64,000 bases of DNA from Mantis religiosa (Eukaryota; Arthropoda; Insecta; Mantodea; Mantidae), in contig JAUKNK010000333.1 in assembly GCA_030765055.1 (NCBI GenBank), forward strand, positions 703,501-767,500, read 5' to 3'. Made by a program: the position numbers and the translations under genes. Positions 14,021 through 28,240 of the stretch are shown piece by piece. The stretch's first letter is position 1. The number at the start of each line of letters is the position of its first letter. The notes below the pieces were generated by a model. That model was not told the DNA's origin. It ran no database searches and saw only the letters and a program-made list of their open reading frames with translations.

Positions 14021-15419
14021 ACTTCAGTATTCGCTGTGTTACTGCCATGAGATGGACGTTCTTGCAGATGGTGGCGATCAGGATGACTAAATAACCTCAC
14101 AAATCACATAGATGTTAATGTTACTTCAGTATTCGCTGTGTTACTGCCATGAGATGGACGTTCTTGTAGATGGTGGCGATCAGGATGACTAAATGAACTC
14201 ACAAATCACATAGATGTTAATGTTACTTCAGTATTCGCTGTGTTACTGCGATGAGATGGACGTTCTTGTAGATGGTGGCGATCAGGATGACTAAATGAAC
14301 TCACAAATCACATAGATGTTAATGTTACTTCAGTATTCGCTGTGTTACTGCGATGAGATGGACGTTCTTGTAGATGGTGGCGATCAGGATGACTAAATGA
14401 ACTCACAAATCACATAGATGTTAATGTTACTTCAGTATTCGCTGTGTTACTGCGATGAGATGGACGTTCTTGTAGATGGTGGCGATCAGGATGACTAAAT
14501 GAACTCACAAATCACATAGATGTTAATGTTACTTCAGTATTCGCTGTGTTACTGCGATGAGATGGACGTTCTTGTAGATGGTGGCGATCAGGATGACTAA
14601 ATGAACTCACAAATCACATAGATGTTAATGTTACTTCAGTATTCGCTGTGTTACTGCCATGAGATGGACGTTCTTGCAGATGGTGGCGATCAGGATGACT
14701 AAATGAACTCACAAATCACATAGATGTTAATGTTACTTCAGTATTCGCTGTGTTACTGCGATGAGATGGACATTCTTGCAGATGGTGGCGATCAGGATGA
14801 CTAAATGAACTCACAAATCACATAGATGTTAATGTTACTTCAGTAGACGCTGTGTTACTGCGATGAGATGGACGTTCTTGCAGATGGTGGCGATCAGGAT
14901 GACTAAATGAACTCACAAATCACATAGATGTTAATGTTACTTCAGTATTCGCTGTGTTACTGCGATGAGATGGACGTTCTTGCAGATGGTGGCGATCAGG
15001 ATGACTAAATGAACTCACAAATCACATAGATGTTAATGTTACTTCAGTATTCGCTGTGTTACTGCCATGAGATGGACGTTCTTGCAGATGGTGGCGATCA
15101 GGATGACTAAATGAACTCACAAATCACATAGATGTTAATGTTACTTCAGTATTCGCTGTGTTACTGCGATGAGATGGACGTTCTTGCAGATGGTGGCGAT
15201 CAGGATGACTAAATGAACTCACAAATCACATAGATGTTAATGTTACTTCAGTATTCGCTGTGTTACTGCGATGAGATGGACGTTCTTGTAGATGGTGGCG
15301 ATCAGGATGACTAAATGAACTCAAATATCACATAGATGTTAATGTTACTTCAGTAGACGCTGTGTTACTGCCATGAGATGGACGTTCTTGCAGATGGTGG
15401 CGATCAGGATGACTAAATG

Positions 15420-18270
15420 AACTCACAAATCACATAGATGTTAATGTTACTTCAGTATTCGCTGTGTTACTGCGATGAGATGGACGTTCTTGTAGATGGT
15501 GGCGATCAGGATGACTAAATGAACTCACAAATCACATAGATGTTAATGTTACTTCAGTATTCGCTGTGTTACTGCCATGAGATGGACGTTCTTGTAGATG
15601 GTGGCGATCAGGATGACTAAATGAACTCACAAATCACATAGATGTTAATGTTACTTCAGTATTCGCTGTGTTACTGCGATGAGATGGACGTTCTTGTAGA
15701 TGGTGGCGATCAGGATGACTAAATGAACTCACAAATCACATAGATGTTAATGTTACTTCAGTATTCGCTGTGTTACTGCCATAAGATGGTGGCGATCAGG
15801 ATGACTAAATGAACTCACAAATCACATAGATGTTAATGTTACTTCAGTATTCGCTGTGTTACTGCCATGAGATGGACGTTCTTGCAGATGGTGGCGATCA
15901 GGATGACTAAATGAACTCACAAATCACATAGATGTTAATGTTACTTCAGTAGACGCTGTGTTACTGCCATGAGATGGACGTTCTTGTAGATGGTGGCGAT
16001 CAGGATGACTAAATGAACTCACAAATCACATAGATGTTAATGTTACTTCAGTAGACGCTGTGTTACTGCGATGAGATGGACGTTCTTGCAGATGGTGGCG
16101 ATCAGGATGACTAAATGAACTCACAAATCACATAGATGTTAATGTTACTTCAGTAGACGCTGTGTTACTGCGAAGAGATGGACGTTCTTGTAGATGGTGG
16201 TGATCAGGATGACTAAATGAACTCACAAATCAAATAGATGTTAATGTTACTTCAGTAGACGCGGTGTTACTGCCATGAGATGGACGTTCTTGTAGATGGT
16301 GGCGATCAGGATGACTAAATGAACTCACAAATCACATAGATGTTAATGTTACTTCAGTAGACGCTGTGTTACTGCCATGAGATGGACGTTCTTGTAGATG
16401 TTGGCGATCAGGATGACTAAATGAACTCACAAATCACATAGATGTTAATGTTACTTCAGTAGACGCTGTGTTACTGCGATGAGATGGACGTTCTTGCAGA
16501 TGGTGGCGATCAGGATGACTAAATGAACTCACAAATCACATAGATGTTAATGTTACTTCAGTATTCGCTGTGTTACTGCGATGAGATGGACGTTCTTGTA
16601 GATGGTGGCGATCAGGATGACTAAATGAACTCACAAATCACATAGATGTTAATGTTACTTCAGTATTCGCTGTGTTACTGCGATGAGATGGACGTTCTTG
16701 TAGATGGTGGCGATCAGGATGACTAAATGAACTCACAAATCACATAGATGTTAATGTTACTTCAGTATTCGCTGTGTTACTGCCATGAGATGGACGTTCT
16801 TGTAGATGGTGGCGATCAGGATGACTAAATGAACTCACAAATCACATAGATGTTAATGTTACTTCAGTTTTCGCTGTGTTACTGCGATGAGATGGACGTT
16901 CTTGTAGATGGTGGCGATCAGGATGACTAAATGTACTCACAAATCACATAGATGTTAATGTTACTTCAGTATTCGCTGTGTTACTGCCATGAAATGGACG
17001 TTCTTGTAGATGGTGGCGATCAGGATGACTAAATGAACTCACAAATCACATAGATGTTAATGTTACTTCAGTATTCGCTGTGATACTGCGATGAGATGGA
17101 CGTTCTTGTAGATGGTGGCGATCAGGATGACTAAATGAACTCACAAATCACATAGATGTTAATGTTACTTCAGTATTCGCTGTGTTACTGCCATGAGATG
17201 GACGTTCTTGTAGATGGTGGCGATCAGGATGACTAAATGAACTCACAAATCACATAGATGTTAATGTTACTTCAGTATTCGCTGTGTTACTGCCATGAGA
17301 TGGACGTTCTTGCAGATGGTGTCGATCAGGATGACTAAATGAACTCACAAATCACATAGATGTTAATGTTACTTCAGTATTCGCTGCGTTAGTGCCATGA
17401 GATGGACGTTCTTGCAGATGGTGGTGATCAGGATGACTAAATGAATTCACAAATCACATAGATGTTAATGTTACTTCAGTATTCGCTGTGTTACTGCCAT
17501 GAGATGGACGTTCTTGCAGATGGTGGCGATCAGGATGACTAAATGAACTCACAAATCACATAGATGTTAATGTTACTTCAGTATTCGCTGTGTTACTGCG
17601 ATGAGATGGACGTTCTTGCAGATGGTGGCGATCAGGATGACTAAATGAGCTCACAAATCACATAGATGTTAATGTTACTTCAGTATTCGCTGTGTTACTG
17701 CCATGAGATGGACGTTCTTGTAGATGGTGGCGATCAGGATGACTAAATGAACTCACAAATCACATAGATGTTAATGTTACTTCAGGAGACGCTGTGTTAC
17801 TGCGATGAGATGGACGTTCTTGCAGATGGTGGCGATCAGGATGACTAAATGAACTCACAAATCACATAGATGTTAATGTTACTTCAGTAGACGCTGTGTT
17901 ACTGCGATGAGATGGACGTTCTTGTAGATGGTGGCGATCAGTATGACTAAATGAACTCACAAATCACATAGATGTTAATGTTACTTCAGTAGACGCTGTG
18001 TTACTGCGATGAGATGGACGTTCTTGCAGATGGTGGCGATCAGGATGACTAAATGAACTCACAAATCACATAGATGTTAATGTTACTTCAGTAGACGCTG
18101 TTTTACTGCGATGAGATGGACGTTCTTGCAGATGGTGGCGATCAGGATGACTAAATGAACTCACAAATCACATAGATGTTAATGTTGCTTCAGTAGACGC
18201 TGTGTTACTGCGATGAGATGGACGTTCTTGCAGATGGTGGCGATCACGATGACTAAATGAACTCACAAAT
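15420..18270 (+). repeat. 86-bp-monomer module, copy A (about 2.85 kb)
   Basis: This module is a fixed order of rare units: the 86-bp unit, GCGAAGAG with GGTGATCAGG, CAAATCAAATAG, GTTTTCGCTG, AAATGTACTC, GAATTCAC (near 17441), GAGCTCAC (near 17645) and GCTGTTTTAC (near 18101). The distance from the deletion point to the TTTT marker is 2,320 bp here and in copies B and D. Compared with B, this copy carries three extra monomers upstream, between the GGACATTC unit (14772) and the deletion, and two altered bases in the unit near 17770. Confidence 0.85.
15708..15793 (+). repeat. 86-bp monomer, copy A
   Basis: The unit reads CCATAAGATGGTGGC, where the usual sequence has 16 more bases. The missing segment lies between the two direct AGATGG copies at unit positions 77-82 and 93-98, and one AGATGG remains. 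That is the expected result of slippage or microhomology-mediated deletion. The additional G to A change (ATAAG for ATGAG) is shared with copies B and C. Confidence 0.93.
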
Positions 18271-21200
18271 CACATAGATGTTAATGTTGCTTCAGTAGAC
18301 GCTGTGTTACTGCGATGAGATGGACGTTCCTGCAGATGGTGGCGATCAGGATGACTAAATGAACTCACAAATCACATAGATGTTAATGTTACTTCAGTAG
18401 ACGCTGTGTTACTGCCATGAGATGGACGTTCTTGTAGATGGTGGCGATCAGGATGACTAAATGAACTCACAAATCACATAGATGTTAATGTTACTTCAGT
18501 AGACGCTGTGTTACTGCGATGAGATGGACGTTCTTGTAGATGGTGGCGATCAGGATGACTAAATGAACTTACAAATCACATAGATGTTAATGTTACTTCA
18601 GTAGACGCTGTGTTACTGCCATGAGATGGACGTTCTTGTAGATGGTGGCGATCAGGATGACTAAATGAACTCACAAATCACATAGATGTTAATGTTACTT
18701 CAGTAGACGCTGTGTTACTGCGACGCGATGGACGTTCCTGCAGATGTTGGCGATCAGGATGACTAAATGAACTCACATATCACATAGATGTTAATGTTGC
18801 TTTAGTAGACGCTGTGTTACTGCGATGAGATGGACGTTCTTGTAGATGATGGCGATCAGGATGACTAAATGAACTCACAAATCACATAGATGTTAATGTT
18901 ACTTCAGTAGACGCTGTGTTACTGCGATGAGATGGACGTTCTTGTAGATGGTGGCGATCAGGATGACTAAATGAACTCACAAATCACATAGATGTTAATG
19001 TTACTTCAGTAGATGCTGTGTTACTGCGATGAGATGGACGTTCTTGCAGATGGTGGCGATCAGGATGACTAAATGAACTCACAAATCACATAGATGTTAA
19101 TGTTGCTTTAGTAGACGCTGTGTTACTGCGATGAGATGGACGTTCTTGTAGATGGTGGCGATCAGGATGACTAAATGAACTCACAAATCACATAGATGTT
19201 AATGTTACTTCAGTATTCGCTGTGTTACTGCGATGAGATGGACGTTCTTGTAGATGGTGGCGATCAGGATGACTAAATGAACTCACAAATCACATAGATG
19301 TTAATGTTACTTCAGTATTCGCTGTGTTACTGCGATGAGATGGACGTTCTTTTAGATGGTGGCGATCAGGATGACTAAATGAACTCACAAATCACATAGA
19401 TGTTAATGTTACTTCAGTATTCGCTGTGTTACTGCCATGAGATGGACGTTCTTGTAGATGGTGGCGATCAGGATGACTAAATGAACTCACAAATCACATA
19501 GATGTTAATGTTACTTCAGTTTTCGCTGTGTTACTGCGATGAGATGGACGTTCTTGTAGATGGTGGCGATCAGGATGACTAAATGTACTCACAAATCACA
19601 TAGATGTTAATGTTACTTCAGTATTCGCTGTGTTACTGCCATGAGATGGACGTTCTTGTAGCAGGTGGCGATCAGGATGACTAAATGAACTCACAAATCA
19701 CATAGATGTTAATGTTACTTCAGTATTCGCTGTGTTACTGCGATGAGATGGACGTTCTTGTAGATGGTGGCGATCAGGATGACTAAATGAACTCACAAAT
19801 CACATAGATGTTAATGTTACTTCAGTATTCGCTGTGTTACTGCCATGAGATGGACGTTCTTGCAGATGGTGGCGATCAGGATGACTAAATGAACTCACAA
19901 ATCACATAGATGTTAATGTTACTTCAGTATTCGCTGTGTTACTGCCATGAGATGGACGGTCTTGTAGATGGTGGCGATCAGGATGACTAAATGAACTCAC
20001 AAATCACATAGATGTTAATGTTACTTCAGTAGACGCTGTGTTACTGCCATGAGATGGACGTTCTTGTAGATGGTGGCGATCAGGATGACTAAATGAACTC
20101 ACAAATCACATAGATGTTAATGTTACTTCAGTAGACGCTGTGTTACTGCGATGAGATGGACGTTCTTGTAGATGGTGGCGATCAGGATGACTAAATGAAC
20201 TCACAAATCACATAGATGTTAATGTTACTTCAGTAGACGCTGTGTTACTGCGATGAGATGGACGTTCTTGCAGATGGTGGCGATCAGGATGACTAAATGA
20301 ACTCACAAATCACATAGATGTTAATGTTACTTCAGTAGACGCTGTTTTACTGCGATGAGATGGACGTTCTTGCAGATGGTGGCGATCAGGATGACTAAAT
20401 GAACTCACAAATCACATAGATGTTAATGTTGCTTCAGTAGACGCTGTGTTACTGCGATGAGATGGACGTTCTTGCAGATGGTGGCGATCAGGATGACTAA
20501 ATGAACTCACAAATCACATAGATGTTAATGTTGCTTCAGTAGACGCTGTGTTACTGCGATGAGATGGACGTTCCTGCAGATGGTGGCGATCAGGATGACT
20601 AAATGAACTCACAAATCACATAGATGTTAATGTTACTTCAGTAGACGCTGTGTTACTGCCATGAGATGGACGTTCTTGTAGATGGTGGCGATCAGGATGA
20701 CTAAATGAACTCACAAATCACATAGATGTTAATGTTACTTCAGTAGACGCTGTGTTACTGCGATGAGATGGACGTTCTTGTAGATGGTGGCGATCAGGAT
20801 GACTAAATGAACTTACAAATCACATAGATGTTAATGTTACTTCAGTAGACGCTGTGTTACTGCCATGAGATGGACGTTCTTGTAGATGGTGGCGATCAGG
20901 ATGACTAAATGAACTCACAAATCACATAGATGTTAATGTTACTTCAGTAGACGCTGTGTTACTGCGACGAGATGGACGTTCCTGCAGATGTTGGCGATCA
21001 GGATGACTAAATGAACTCACATATCACATAGATGTTAATGTTGCTTTAGTAGACGCTGTGTTACTGCGATGAGATGGACGTTCTTGTAGATGATGGCGAT
21101 CAGGATGACTAAATGAACTCACAAATCACATAGATGTTAATGTTACTTCAGTAGACGCTGTGTTACTGCGATGAGATGGACGTTCTTGTAGATGGTGGCG

Positions 21201-21449
21201 ATCAGGATGACTAAATGAACTCACAAATCACATAGATGTTAATGTTACTTCAGTAGATGCTGTGTTACTGCGATGAGATGGACGTTCTTGCAGATGGTGG
21301 CGATCAGGATGACTAAATGAACTCACAAATCACATAGATGTTAATGTTGCTTTAGTAGACGCTGTGTTACTGCGATGAGATGGACGTTCTTGTAGATGGT
21401 GGCGATCAGGATGACTAAATGAACTCACAAATCACATAGATGTTAATGT
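17860..21449 (+). repeat. 22-monomer (2,244 bp) block duplication
   Basis: Bases of about 17860-19205 match about 20104-21449 at 2,244 bp. Shared markers are GCTGTTTTAC (18101 and 20345), two GTTGCTTCAG units, the AACTTACAAATC unit, the marker unit at 18650 and 20894, and CTCACATATCAC (18778 and 21022). The earlier copy has private changes, including GCGACGCG near 18722 and GATCACGATG near 18245. Between the two copies, 19.2-19.9 kb resembles 16.6-17.3 kb at an offset of 2,652 bp (GTTTTCG at 16867 and 19519). The region is therefore a mosaic. Confidence 0.82.
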
Positions 21450-24400
21450 TACTTCAGTATTCGCTGTGTTACTGCCATGAGATGGACGTTCTTGTAGATG
21501 GTGGCGATCGGGATGACTAAATGAACTCACAAATCACATAGATGTTAATGTTACTTCAGTAGACGCCGTGTTACTGCGATGAGATGGACGTTCTTGTAGA
21601 TGGTGGCGATCAGGATGACTAAATGAACTCACAAATCACATAGATGTTAATGTTACTTCAGTAGACGCTGTGTTACTGCCATGAGATGGACGTTCTTGTA
21701 GATGGTGGCGATCAGGATGACTAAATGAACTCACAAATCACATAGATGTTAATGTTACTTCAGTATTCGCTGTGTTACTGCGATGAGATGGACGTTCTTG
21801 TAGATGGTGGCGATCAGGATGACTAAATGAACTCACAAATCACATAGATGTTAATATTACTTCAGTATTCGCTGTGTTACTGCCATGAGATGGACGTTCT
21901 TGCAGATGGTGGCGATCAGGATGTCTAAATGAACTCACAAATCACATAGATGTTAATGTTACTTCAGTAGACGCTGTGTTACTGCGATGAGATGGACCTT
22001 CTTGTAGATGGTGGCGATCAGGATGACTAAATGAACTCACAAATCACATAGATGTTAATGTTACTTCAGTATTCGCTGTGTTACTGCGATGAGATGGCCG
22101 TTCTTGTAGATGGTGGCGATCAGGATGACTAAATGGACTCACAAATCACATAGATGTTAATGTTACTTCAGTTTTCGCTGTGTTACTGCCATGAGATGGA
22201 CGTTCTTGCAGATGGTGGCGATCAGGATGACTAAATGAACTCACGAATCACATAGATGTTAATGTTACTTCAGTAGACGCTGTGTTACTGCGATGAGATG
22301 GACGTTCTTGTAGATGGTGGCGATCAGGATGACTAAATGAACTCACAAATCACATAGATGTTAATGTTACTTCAGTATTCGCTGTGTTACTGCGATGAGA
22401 TGGACGTTCTTGTAGATGGTGGCGATCAGGATAACTAAATGGACTCACAAATCACATAGATGTTAATGTTACTTCAGTATTCGCTGTGTTACTGCCTTGA
22501 GATGGACGTTCTTGCAGATGGTGGCGATCAGGATGACTAAATGAACTCACAAATCACATAGATGTTAATGTTACTTCAGTATTCGCTGTGTTACTGCCAT
22601 GAGATGGACGTTCTTGTAGATGGTGGCGATCAGGATGACTAAATGAACTCACAAATCACATAGATATTAATGTTACTTCAGTATTCGCTGTGTTACTGCC
22701 ATGAGATGGACGTTCTTGCAGATGGTGGCGATCAGGATGACTAAATAACCTCACAAATCACATAGATGTTAATGTTACTTCAGTATTCGCTGTGTTACTG
22801 CCATGAGATGGACGTTCTTGTAGATGGTGGCGATCAGGATGACTAAATGAACTCACAAATTACATAGATGTTAATGTTACTTCAGTATTCGCTGTGTTAC
22901 TGCGATGAGATGGACGTTCTTGTAGATGGTGGCGATCAGGATGACTAAATGAACTCACAAATCACATAGATGTTAATGTTACTTCAGTATTCGCTGTGTT
23001 ACTGCGATGAGATGGACGTTCTTGTAGATGGTGGCGATCAGGATGACTAAATGAACTCACAAATCACATAGATGTTAATGTTACTTCAGTATTCGCTGTG
23101 TTACTGCGATGAGATGGACGTTCTTGTAGATGGTGGCGATCAGGATGACTAAATGAACTCACAAATCACATAGATGTTAATGTTACTTCAGTATTCGCTG
23201 TGTTACTGCGATGAGATGGACGTTCTTGTAGATGGTGGCGATCAGGATGACTAAATGAACTCACAAATCACATAGATGTTAATGTTACTTCAGTATTCGC
23301 TGTGTTACTGCCATGAGAAGGACGTTCTTGCAGATGGTGGCGATCAGGATGACTAAATGAACTCACAAATCACATAGATGTTAATGTTACTTCAGTATTC
23401 GCTGTGTTACTGCGATGAGATGGACATTCTTGCAGATGGTGGCGATCAGGATGACTAAATGAACTCACAAATCCCATAGATGTTAATGTTACTTCAGTAG
23501 ACGCTGTGTTACTGCGATGAGATGGACGTTCTTGCAGATGGTGGCGATCAGGATGACTAAATGAACTCACAAATCACATAGATGTTAATGTTACTTCAGT
23601 ATTCGCTGTGTTACTGCAATGAGATGGGCGTTCTTGCAGATGGTGGCGATCAGGATGACTAAATGAACTCACAAATCACATAGATGTTAATGTTACTTCA
23701 GTATTCGCAGTGTTACTGCCATGAGATGGACGTTCTTGCAGATGGTGGCGATCAGGATGACTAAATGAACTCACAAATCACATAGATGTTAATGTTACTT
23801 CAGTATTCGCTGTGTTACTGCGATAAGATGGACGTTCTTGTAGATGGTGGCGATCAGGATGACTAAATGAACTCACAAATCACATAGATGTTAATGTTAC
23901 TTCAGTATTCGCTGTGTTACTGCCATGAGATGGACGTTCTTGTAGATGGTGGCGATCAGGATGACTAAATGAACTCACAAATCACATAGATGTTAATGTT
24001 ACTTCAGTATTCGCTGTGTTACTGCGATGAGATGGACGTTCTTGTAGATGGTGGCGATCAGGATGACTAAATGAACTCACAAATCACATAGATGTTAATG
24101 TTACTTCAGTATTCGCTGTGTTACTGCCATAAGATGGTGGCGATCAGGATGACTAAATGAACTCACAAATCACATAGATGTTAATGTTACTTCAGTATTC
24201 GCTGTGTTACTGCCATGAGATGGACGTTCTTGCAGATGGTGGCGATCAGGATGACTAAATGAACTCACAAATCACATAGATGTTAATGTTACTTCAGTAG
24301 ACGCTGTGTTACTGCCATGAGATGGACGTTCTTGTAGATGGTGGCGATCAGGATGACTAAATGAACTCACAAATCACATAGATGTTAATGTTACTTCAGT

Positions 24401-25840
24401 AGACGCTGTGTTACTGCGATGAGATGGACGTTCTTGCAGATGGTGGCGATCAGGATGACTAAATGAACTCACAAATCACATAGATGTTAATGTTACTTCA
24501 GTAGACGCTGTGTTACTGCGAAGAGATGGACGTTCTTGTAGATGGTGGTGATCAGGATGACTAAATGAACTCACAAATCAAATAGATGTTAATGTTACTT
24601 CAGTAGACGCTGTGTTACTGCCATGAGATGGACGTTCTTGTAGATGGTGGCGATCAGGATGACTAAATGAACTCACAAATCACATAGATGTTAATGTTAC
24701 TTCAGTAGACGCTGTGTTACTGCCATGAGATGGACGTTCTTGTAGATGTTGGCGATCAGGATGACTAAATGAACTCACAAATCACATAGATGTTAATGTT
24801 ACTTCAGTAGACGCTGTGTTACTGCGATGAGATGGACGTTCTTGCAGATGGTGGCGATCAGGATGACTAAATGAACTCACAAATCACATAGATGTTAATG
24901 TTACTTCAGTATTCGCCTTGTTACTGCGATGAGATGGACGTTCTTGTAGATGGTGGCGATCAGGATGACTAAATGAACGCACAAATCACATAGATGTTAA
25001 TGTTACTTAAGTATTCGCTGTGTTACTGCGACGAGATGGACGTTCTTGTAGATGGTGGCGATCAGGATGACTAAATGAACTCACAAATCACATAGATGTT
25101 AATGTTACTTCAGTATTCGCTGTGTTACTGCCATGAGATGGACGTTCTTGTAGATGGTGGCGATCAGGATGACTAAATGAACTCACAAATCACATAGATG
25201 TTAATGTTACTTCAGTTTTCGCTGTGTTACTGCGATGAGATGGACGTTCTTGTAGATGGTGGCGATCAGGATGACTAAATGTACTCACAAATCACATAGA
25301 TGTTAATGTTACTTCAGTATTCGCTGTGTTACTGCCATGAGATGGACGTTCTTGTAGATGGTGGCGATCAGGATGACTAAATGAACTCACAAATCACATA
25401 GATGTTAATGTTACTTCAGTATTCGCTGTGTTACTGCGATGAGATGGACGTTCTTGTAGATGGTGGCGACCAGGATGACTAAATGAACTCACAAATCACA
25501 TAGATGTTAATGTTACTTCAGTATTCGCTGTGTTACTGCCATGAGATGGACGTTCTTGCAGATGGTGGCGATCAGGATGACTAAATGAACTCACAAATCA
25601 CATAGATGTTAATGTTACTTCAGTATTCGCTGTGTTACTGCCATGAGATGGACGTTCTTGCAGATGGTGGCGATCAGGATGACTAAATGAACTCACAAAT
25701 CACATAGATGTTAATGTTACTTCAGTATTCGCTGTGTTAGTGCCATGAGATGGACGTTCTTGCAGATGCTGGTGATCAGGATGACTAAATGAATTCACAA
25801 ATCACATAGATGTTAATGTTACTTCAGTATTCGCTGTGTT
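21220..25840 (+). repeat. About 4.6-kb block, first copy (second at 34872-39491)
   Basis: This block matches 34872-39491 at a constant offset of 13,652 bp (133 full units plus one 86-bp unit), falling to 13,651 after the deletion at 38202-38302. Shared markers include AGATGCTG (21257 and 34909), GACGCCGTG (21567), GTTTTCGCTG with CTCACGAATC (22171 and 35823), AAATAACCTC, CAAATTACATAG, GGACATTC (23426 and 37078), the 86-bp unit and GAATTCAC. Roughly ten private differences were noticed, for example ATGTCTAAATG near 21925 and ATCCCATAG near 23473. Homology stops near 25840, where the partner jumps to another sequence class. Confidence 0.88.
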
Positions 25841-26620
25841 ACTGCCATGAGATGGACGTTCTTGCAGATGGTGGCGATCAGGATGACTAAATGAACTCAC
25901 AAATCACATAGATGTTAATGTTACTTCAGTATTCGCTGTGTTACTGCGATGAGATGGACGTTCTTGCAGATGGTGGCGATCAGGATGACTAAATGAGCTC
26001 ACAAATCACATAGATGTTAATGTTACTTCAGTATTCGCTGTGTTACTGCCATGAGATGGACGTTCTTGTAGATGGTGGCGATCAGGATGACTAAATGAAC
26101 TCACAAATCACATAGATGTTAATGTTACTTCAGTAGACGCTGTGTTACTGCCATGAGATGGACGTTCTTGTAGATGGTGGCGATCAGGATGACTAAATGA
26201 ACTCACAAATCACATAGATGTTAATGTTACTTCAGTAGACGCTGTGTTACTGCGATGAGATGGACGTTCTTGTAGATGGTGGCGATCAGGATGACTAAAT
26301 GAACTCACAAATCACATAGATGTTAATGTTACTTCAGTAGACGCTGTGTTACTGCGATGAGATGGACGTTCTTGCAGATGGTGGCGATCAGGATGACTAA
26401 ATGAACTCACAAATCACATAGATGTTAATGTTACTTCAGTAGACGCTGTTTTACTGCGATGAGATGGACGTTCTTGCAGATGGTGGCGATCAGGATGACT
26501 AAATGAACTCACAAATCACATAGATGTTAATGTTGCTTCAGTAGACGCTGTGTTACTGCGATGAGATGGACGTTCTTGCAGATGGTGGCGATCAGGATGA
26601 CTAAATGAACTCACAAATCA
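23770..26620 (+). repeat. 86-bp-monomer module, copy B
   Basis: The order of markers is the same as in copy A: the 86-bp unit, GCGAAGAG, CAAATCAAATAG, GTTTTCGCTG, AAATGTACTC, GAATTCAC, GAGCTCAC and GCTGTTTTAC at 26449. The deletion point and the TTTT marker are again 2,320 bp apart. Private changes include GCGATAAG near 23822, ATTCGCCTTG near 24912 and GATGCTGGTG near 25767. This copy lies mostly inside the 4.6-kb block shared with 34872-39491. Confidence 0.85.
24056..24141 (+). repeat. 86-bp monomer, copy B
   Basis: This is the same 16-bp deletion between AGATGG direct repeats as at 15708, with the same linked ATAAG change. It lies 8,348 bp (81 full units plus one short unit) from copy A, which supports copying of a block and not an independent deletion. 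Confidence 0.93.
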
Positions 26621-28240
26621 CATAGATGTTAATGTTACTTCAGTATTCGCTGTGTTACTGCCATGAGATGGACGTTCTTGTAGATGGTGGCGATCAGGAT
26701 GACTAAATGAACTCACAAATCACATAGATGTTAATGTTACTTCAGTAGACGCTGTGTTACTGCCAAGAGATGGACGTTCTTGTAGATGGTGGCGATCAGG
26801 ATGACTAAATGAACTCACAAATCACATAGATGTTAATGTTACTTCAGTAGACGCTGTGTTACTGCGATGAGATGGACGTTCTTGCAGATGGTGGCGATCA
26901 GGATGACTAAATGAACTCACAAATCACATAGATGTTAATGTTACTTCAGTAGACGCTGTGTTACTGCGATGAGATGGACGTTCTTGCAGATGGTGGCGAT
27001 CAGGATGACTAAATGAACTCACAAATCACATAGATGTTAATGTTGCTTTAGTAGACGCTGTGTTACTGCGATGAGATGGACGTTCCTGCAGATGGTGGCG
27101 ATCAGGATGACTAAATGAACTCACAAATCACATAGATGTTAATGTTACTTCAGTAGACGCTGTGTTACTGCCATGAGATGGACGTTCTTGTAGATGGTGG
27201 CGATCAGGATGACTAAATGAACTCACAAATCACATAGATGTTAATGTTACTTCAGTAGACGCTGTGTTACTGCGATGAGATGGACTTTCTTGTAGATGGT
27301 GGCGATCAGGATGACTAAATGAACTTACAAATCACATAGATGTTAATGTTACTTCAGTAGACGCTGTGTTACTGCCATGAGATGGACGTTCTTGTAGATG
27401 GTGGCGATCAGGATGACTAAATGAACTCACAAATCACATAGATGTTAATGTTACTTCAGTAGACGCTGTGTTACTGCGACGAGATGGACGTTCCTGCAGA
27501 TGTTGGCGATCAGGATGACTAAATGAACTCACAAATCACATATATGTTAATGTTGGTTTAGTAGACGCTGTGTTACTGCGATGAGATGGACGTTCTTGTA
27601 GATGATGGCGATCAGGATGACTAAATGAACTCACAAATCACATAGATGTTAATGTTACTTCAGTAGACGCTGTGTTACTGCGATGAGATGGACGTTCTTG
27701 TAGATGGTGGCGATCAGGATGACTAAATGAACTCACAAATCACATAGATGTTAATGTTACTTCAGTAGATGCTGTGTTACTGCCATGAGATGGACGTTCT
27801 TGCAGATGGTGGCGATCAGGATGACTAAATGAACTCACAAATCACATAGATGTTAATGTTGCTTTAGTAGACGCTGTGTTACTGCGATGAGATGGACGTT
27901 CTTGTAGATGGTGGCGATCAGGATGAATAAATGAACTCACAAATCACATAGATGTTAATGTTACTTCAGTATTCGCTGTGTTACTGCCATGAGATGGACG
28001 TTCTTGTAGATGGTGGCGATCGGGATGACTAAATGAACTCACAAATCACATAGATGTTAATGTTACTTCAGTAGACGCTGTGTTACTGCGATGAGATGGA
28101 CGTTCTTGTAGATGGTGGCGATCAGGATGACTAAATGAACTCACAAATCACATAGATGTTAATGTTACTTCAGTATTCGCTGTGTTACTGCCATGAGAAG
28201 GACGTTCTTGTAGATGGTGGCGATCAGGATGACTAAATGA
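26620..28240 (+). repeat. Mosaic stretch with the 1-kb marker cassette
   Basis: This stretch contains no unique DNA. It carries a cassette found at many other places: a GCTTTAG unit with CCTGCAG, the AACTTACAAATC unit, the marker unit at 27406-27507, the TGTAGATGATGG unit, AGATGCTG and GATCGGG (near 28021). From about 27090 to 28000 it matches 30350-31285 at 3,264 bp (32 monomers). Private changes include ACATATATG with GTTGGTTTAG near 27540, GGACTTTC near 27286 and CCAAGAG near 26763. Confidence 0.75.
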
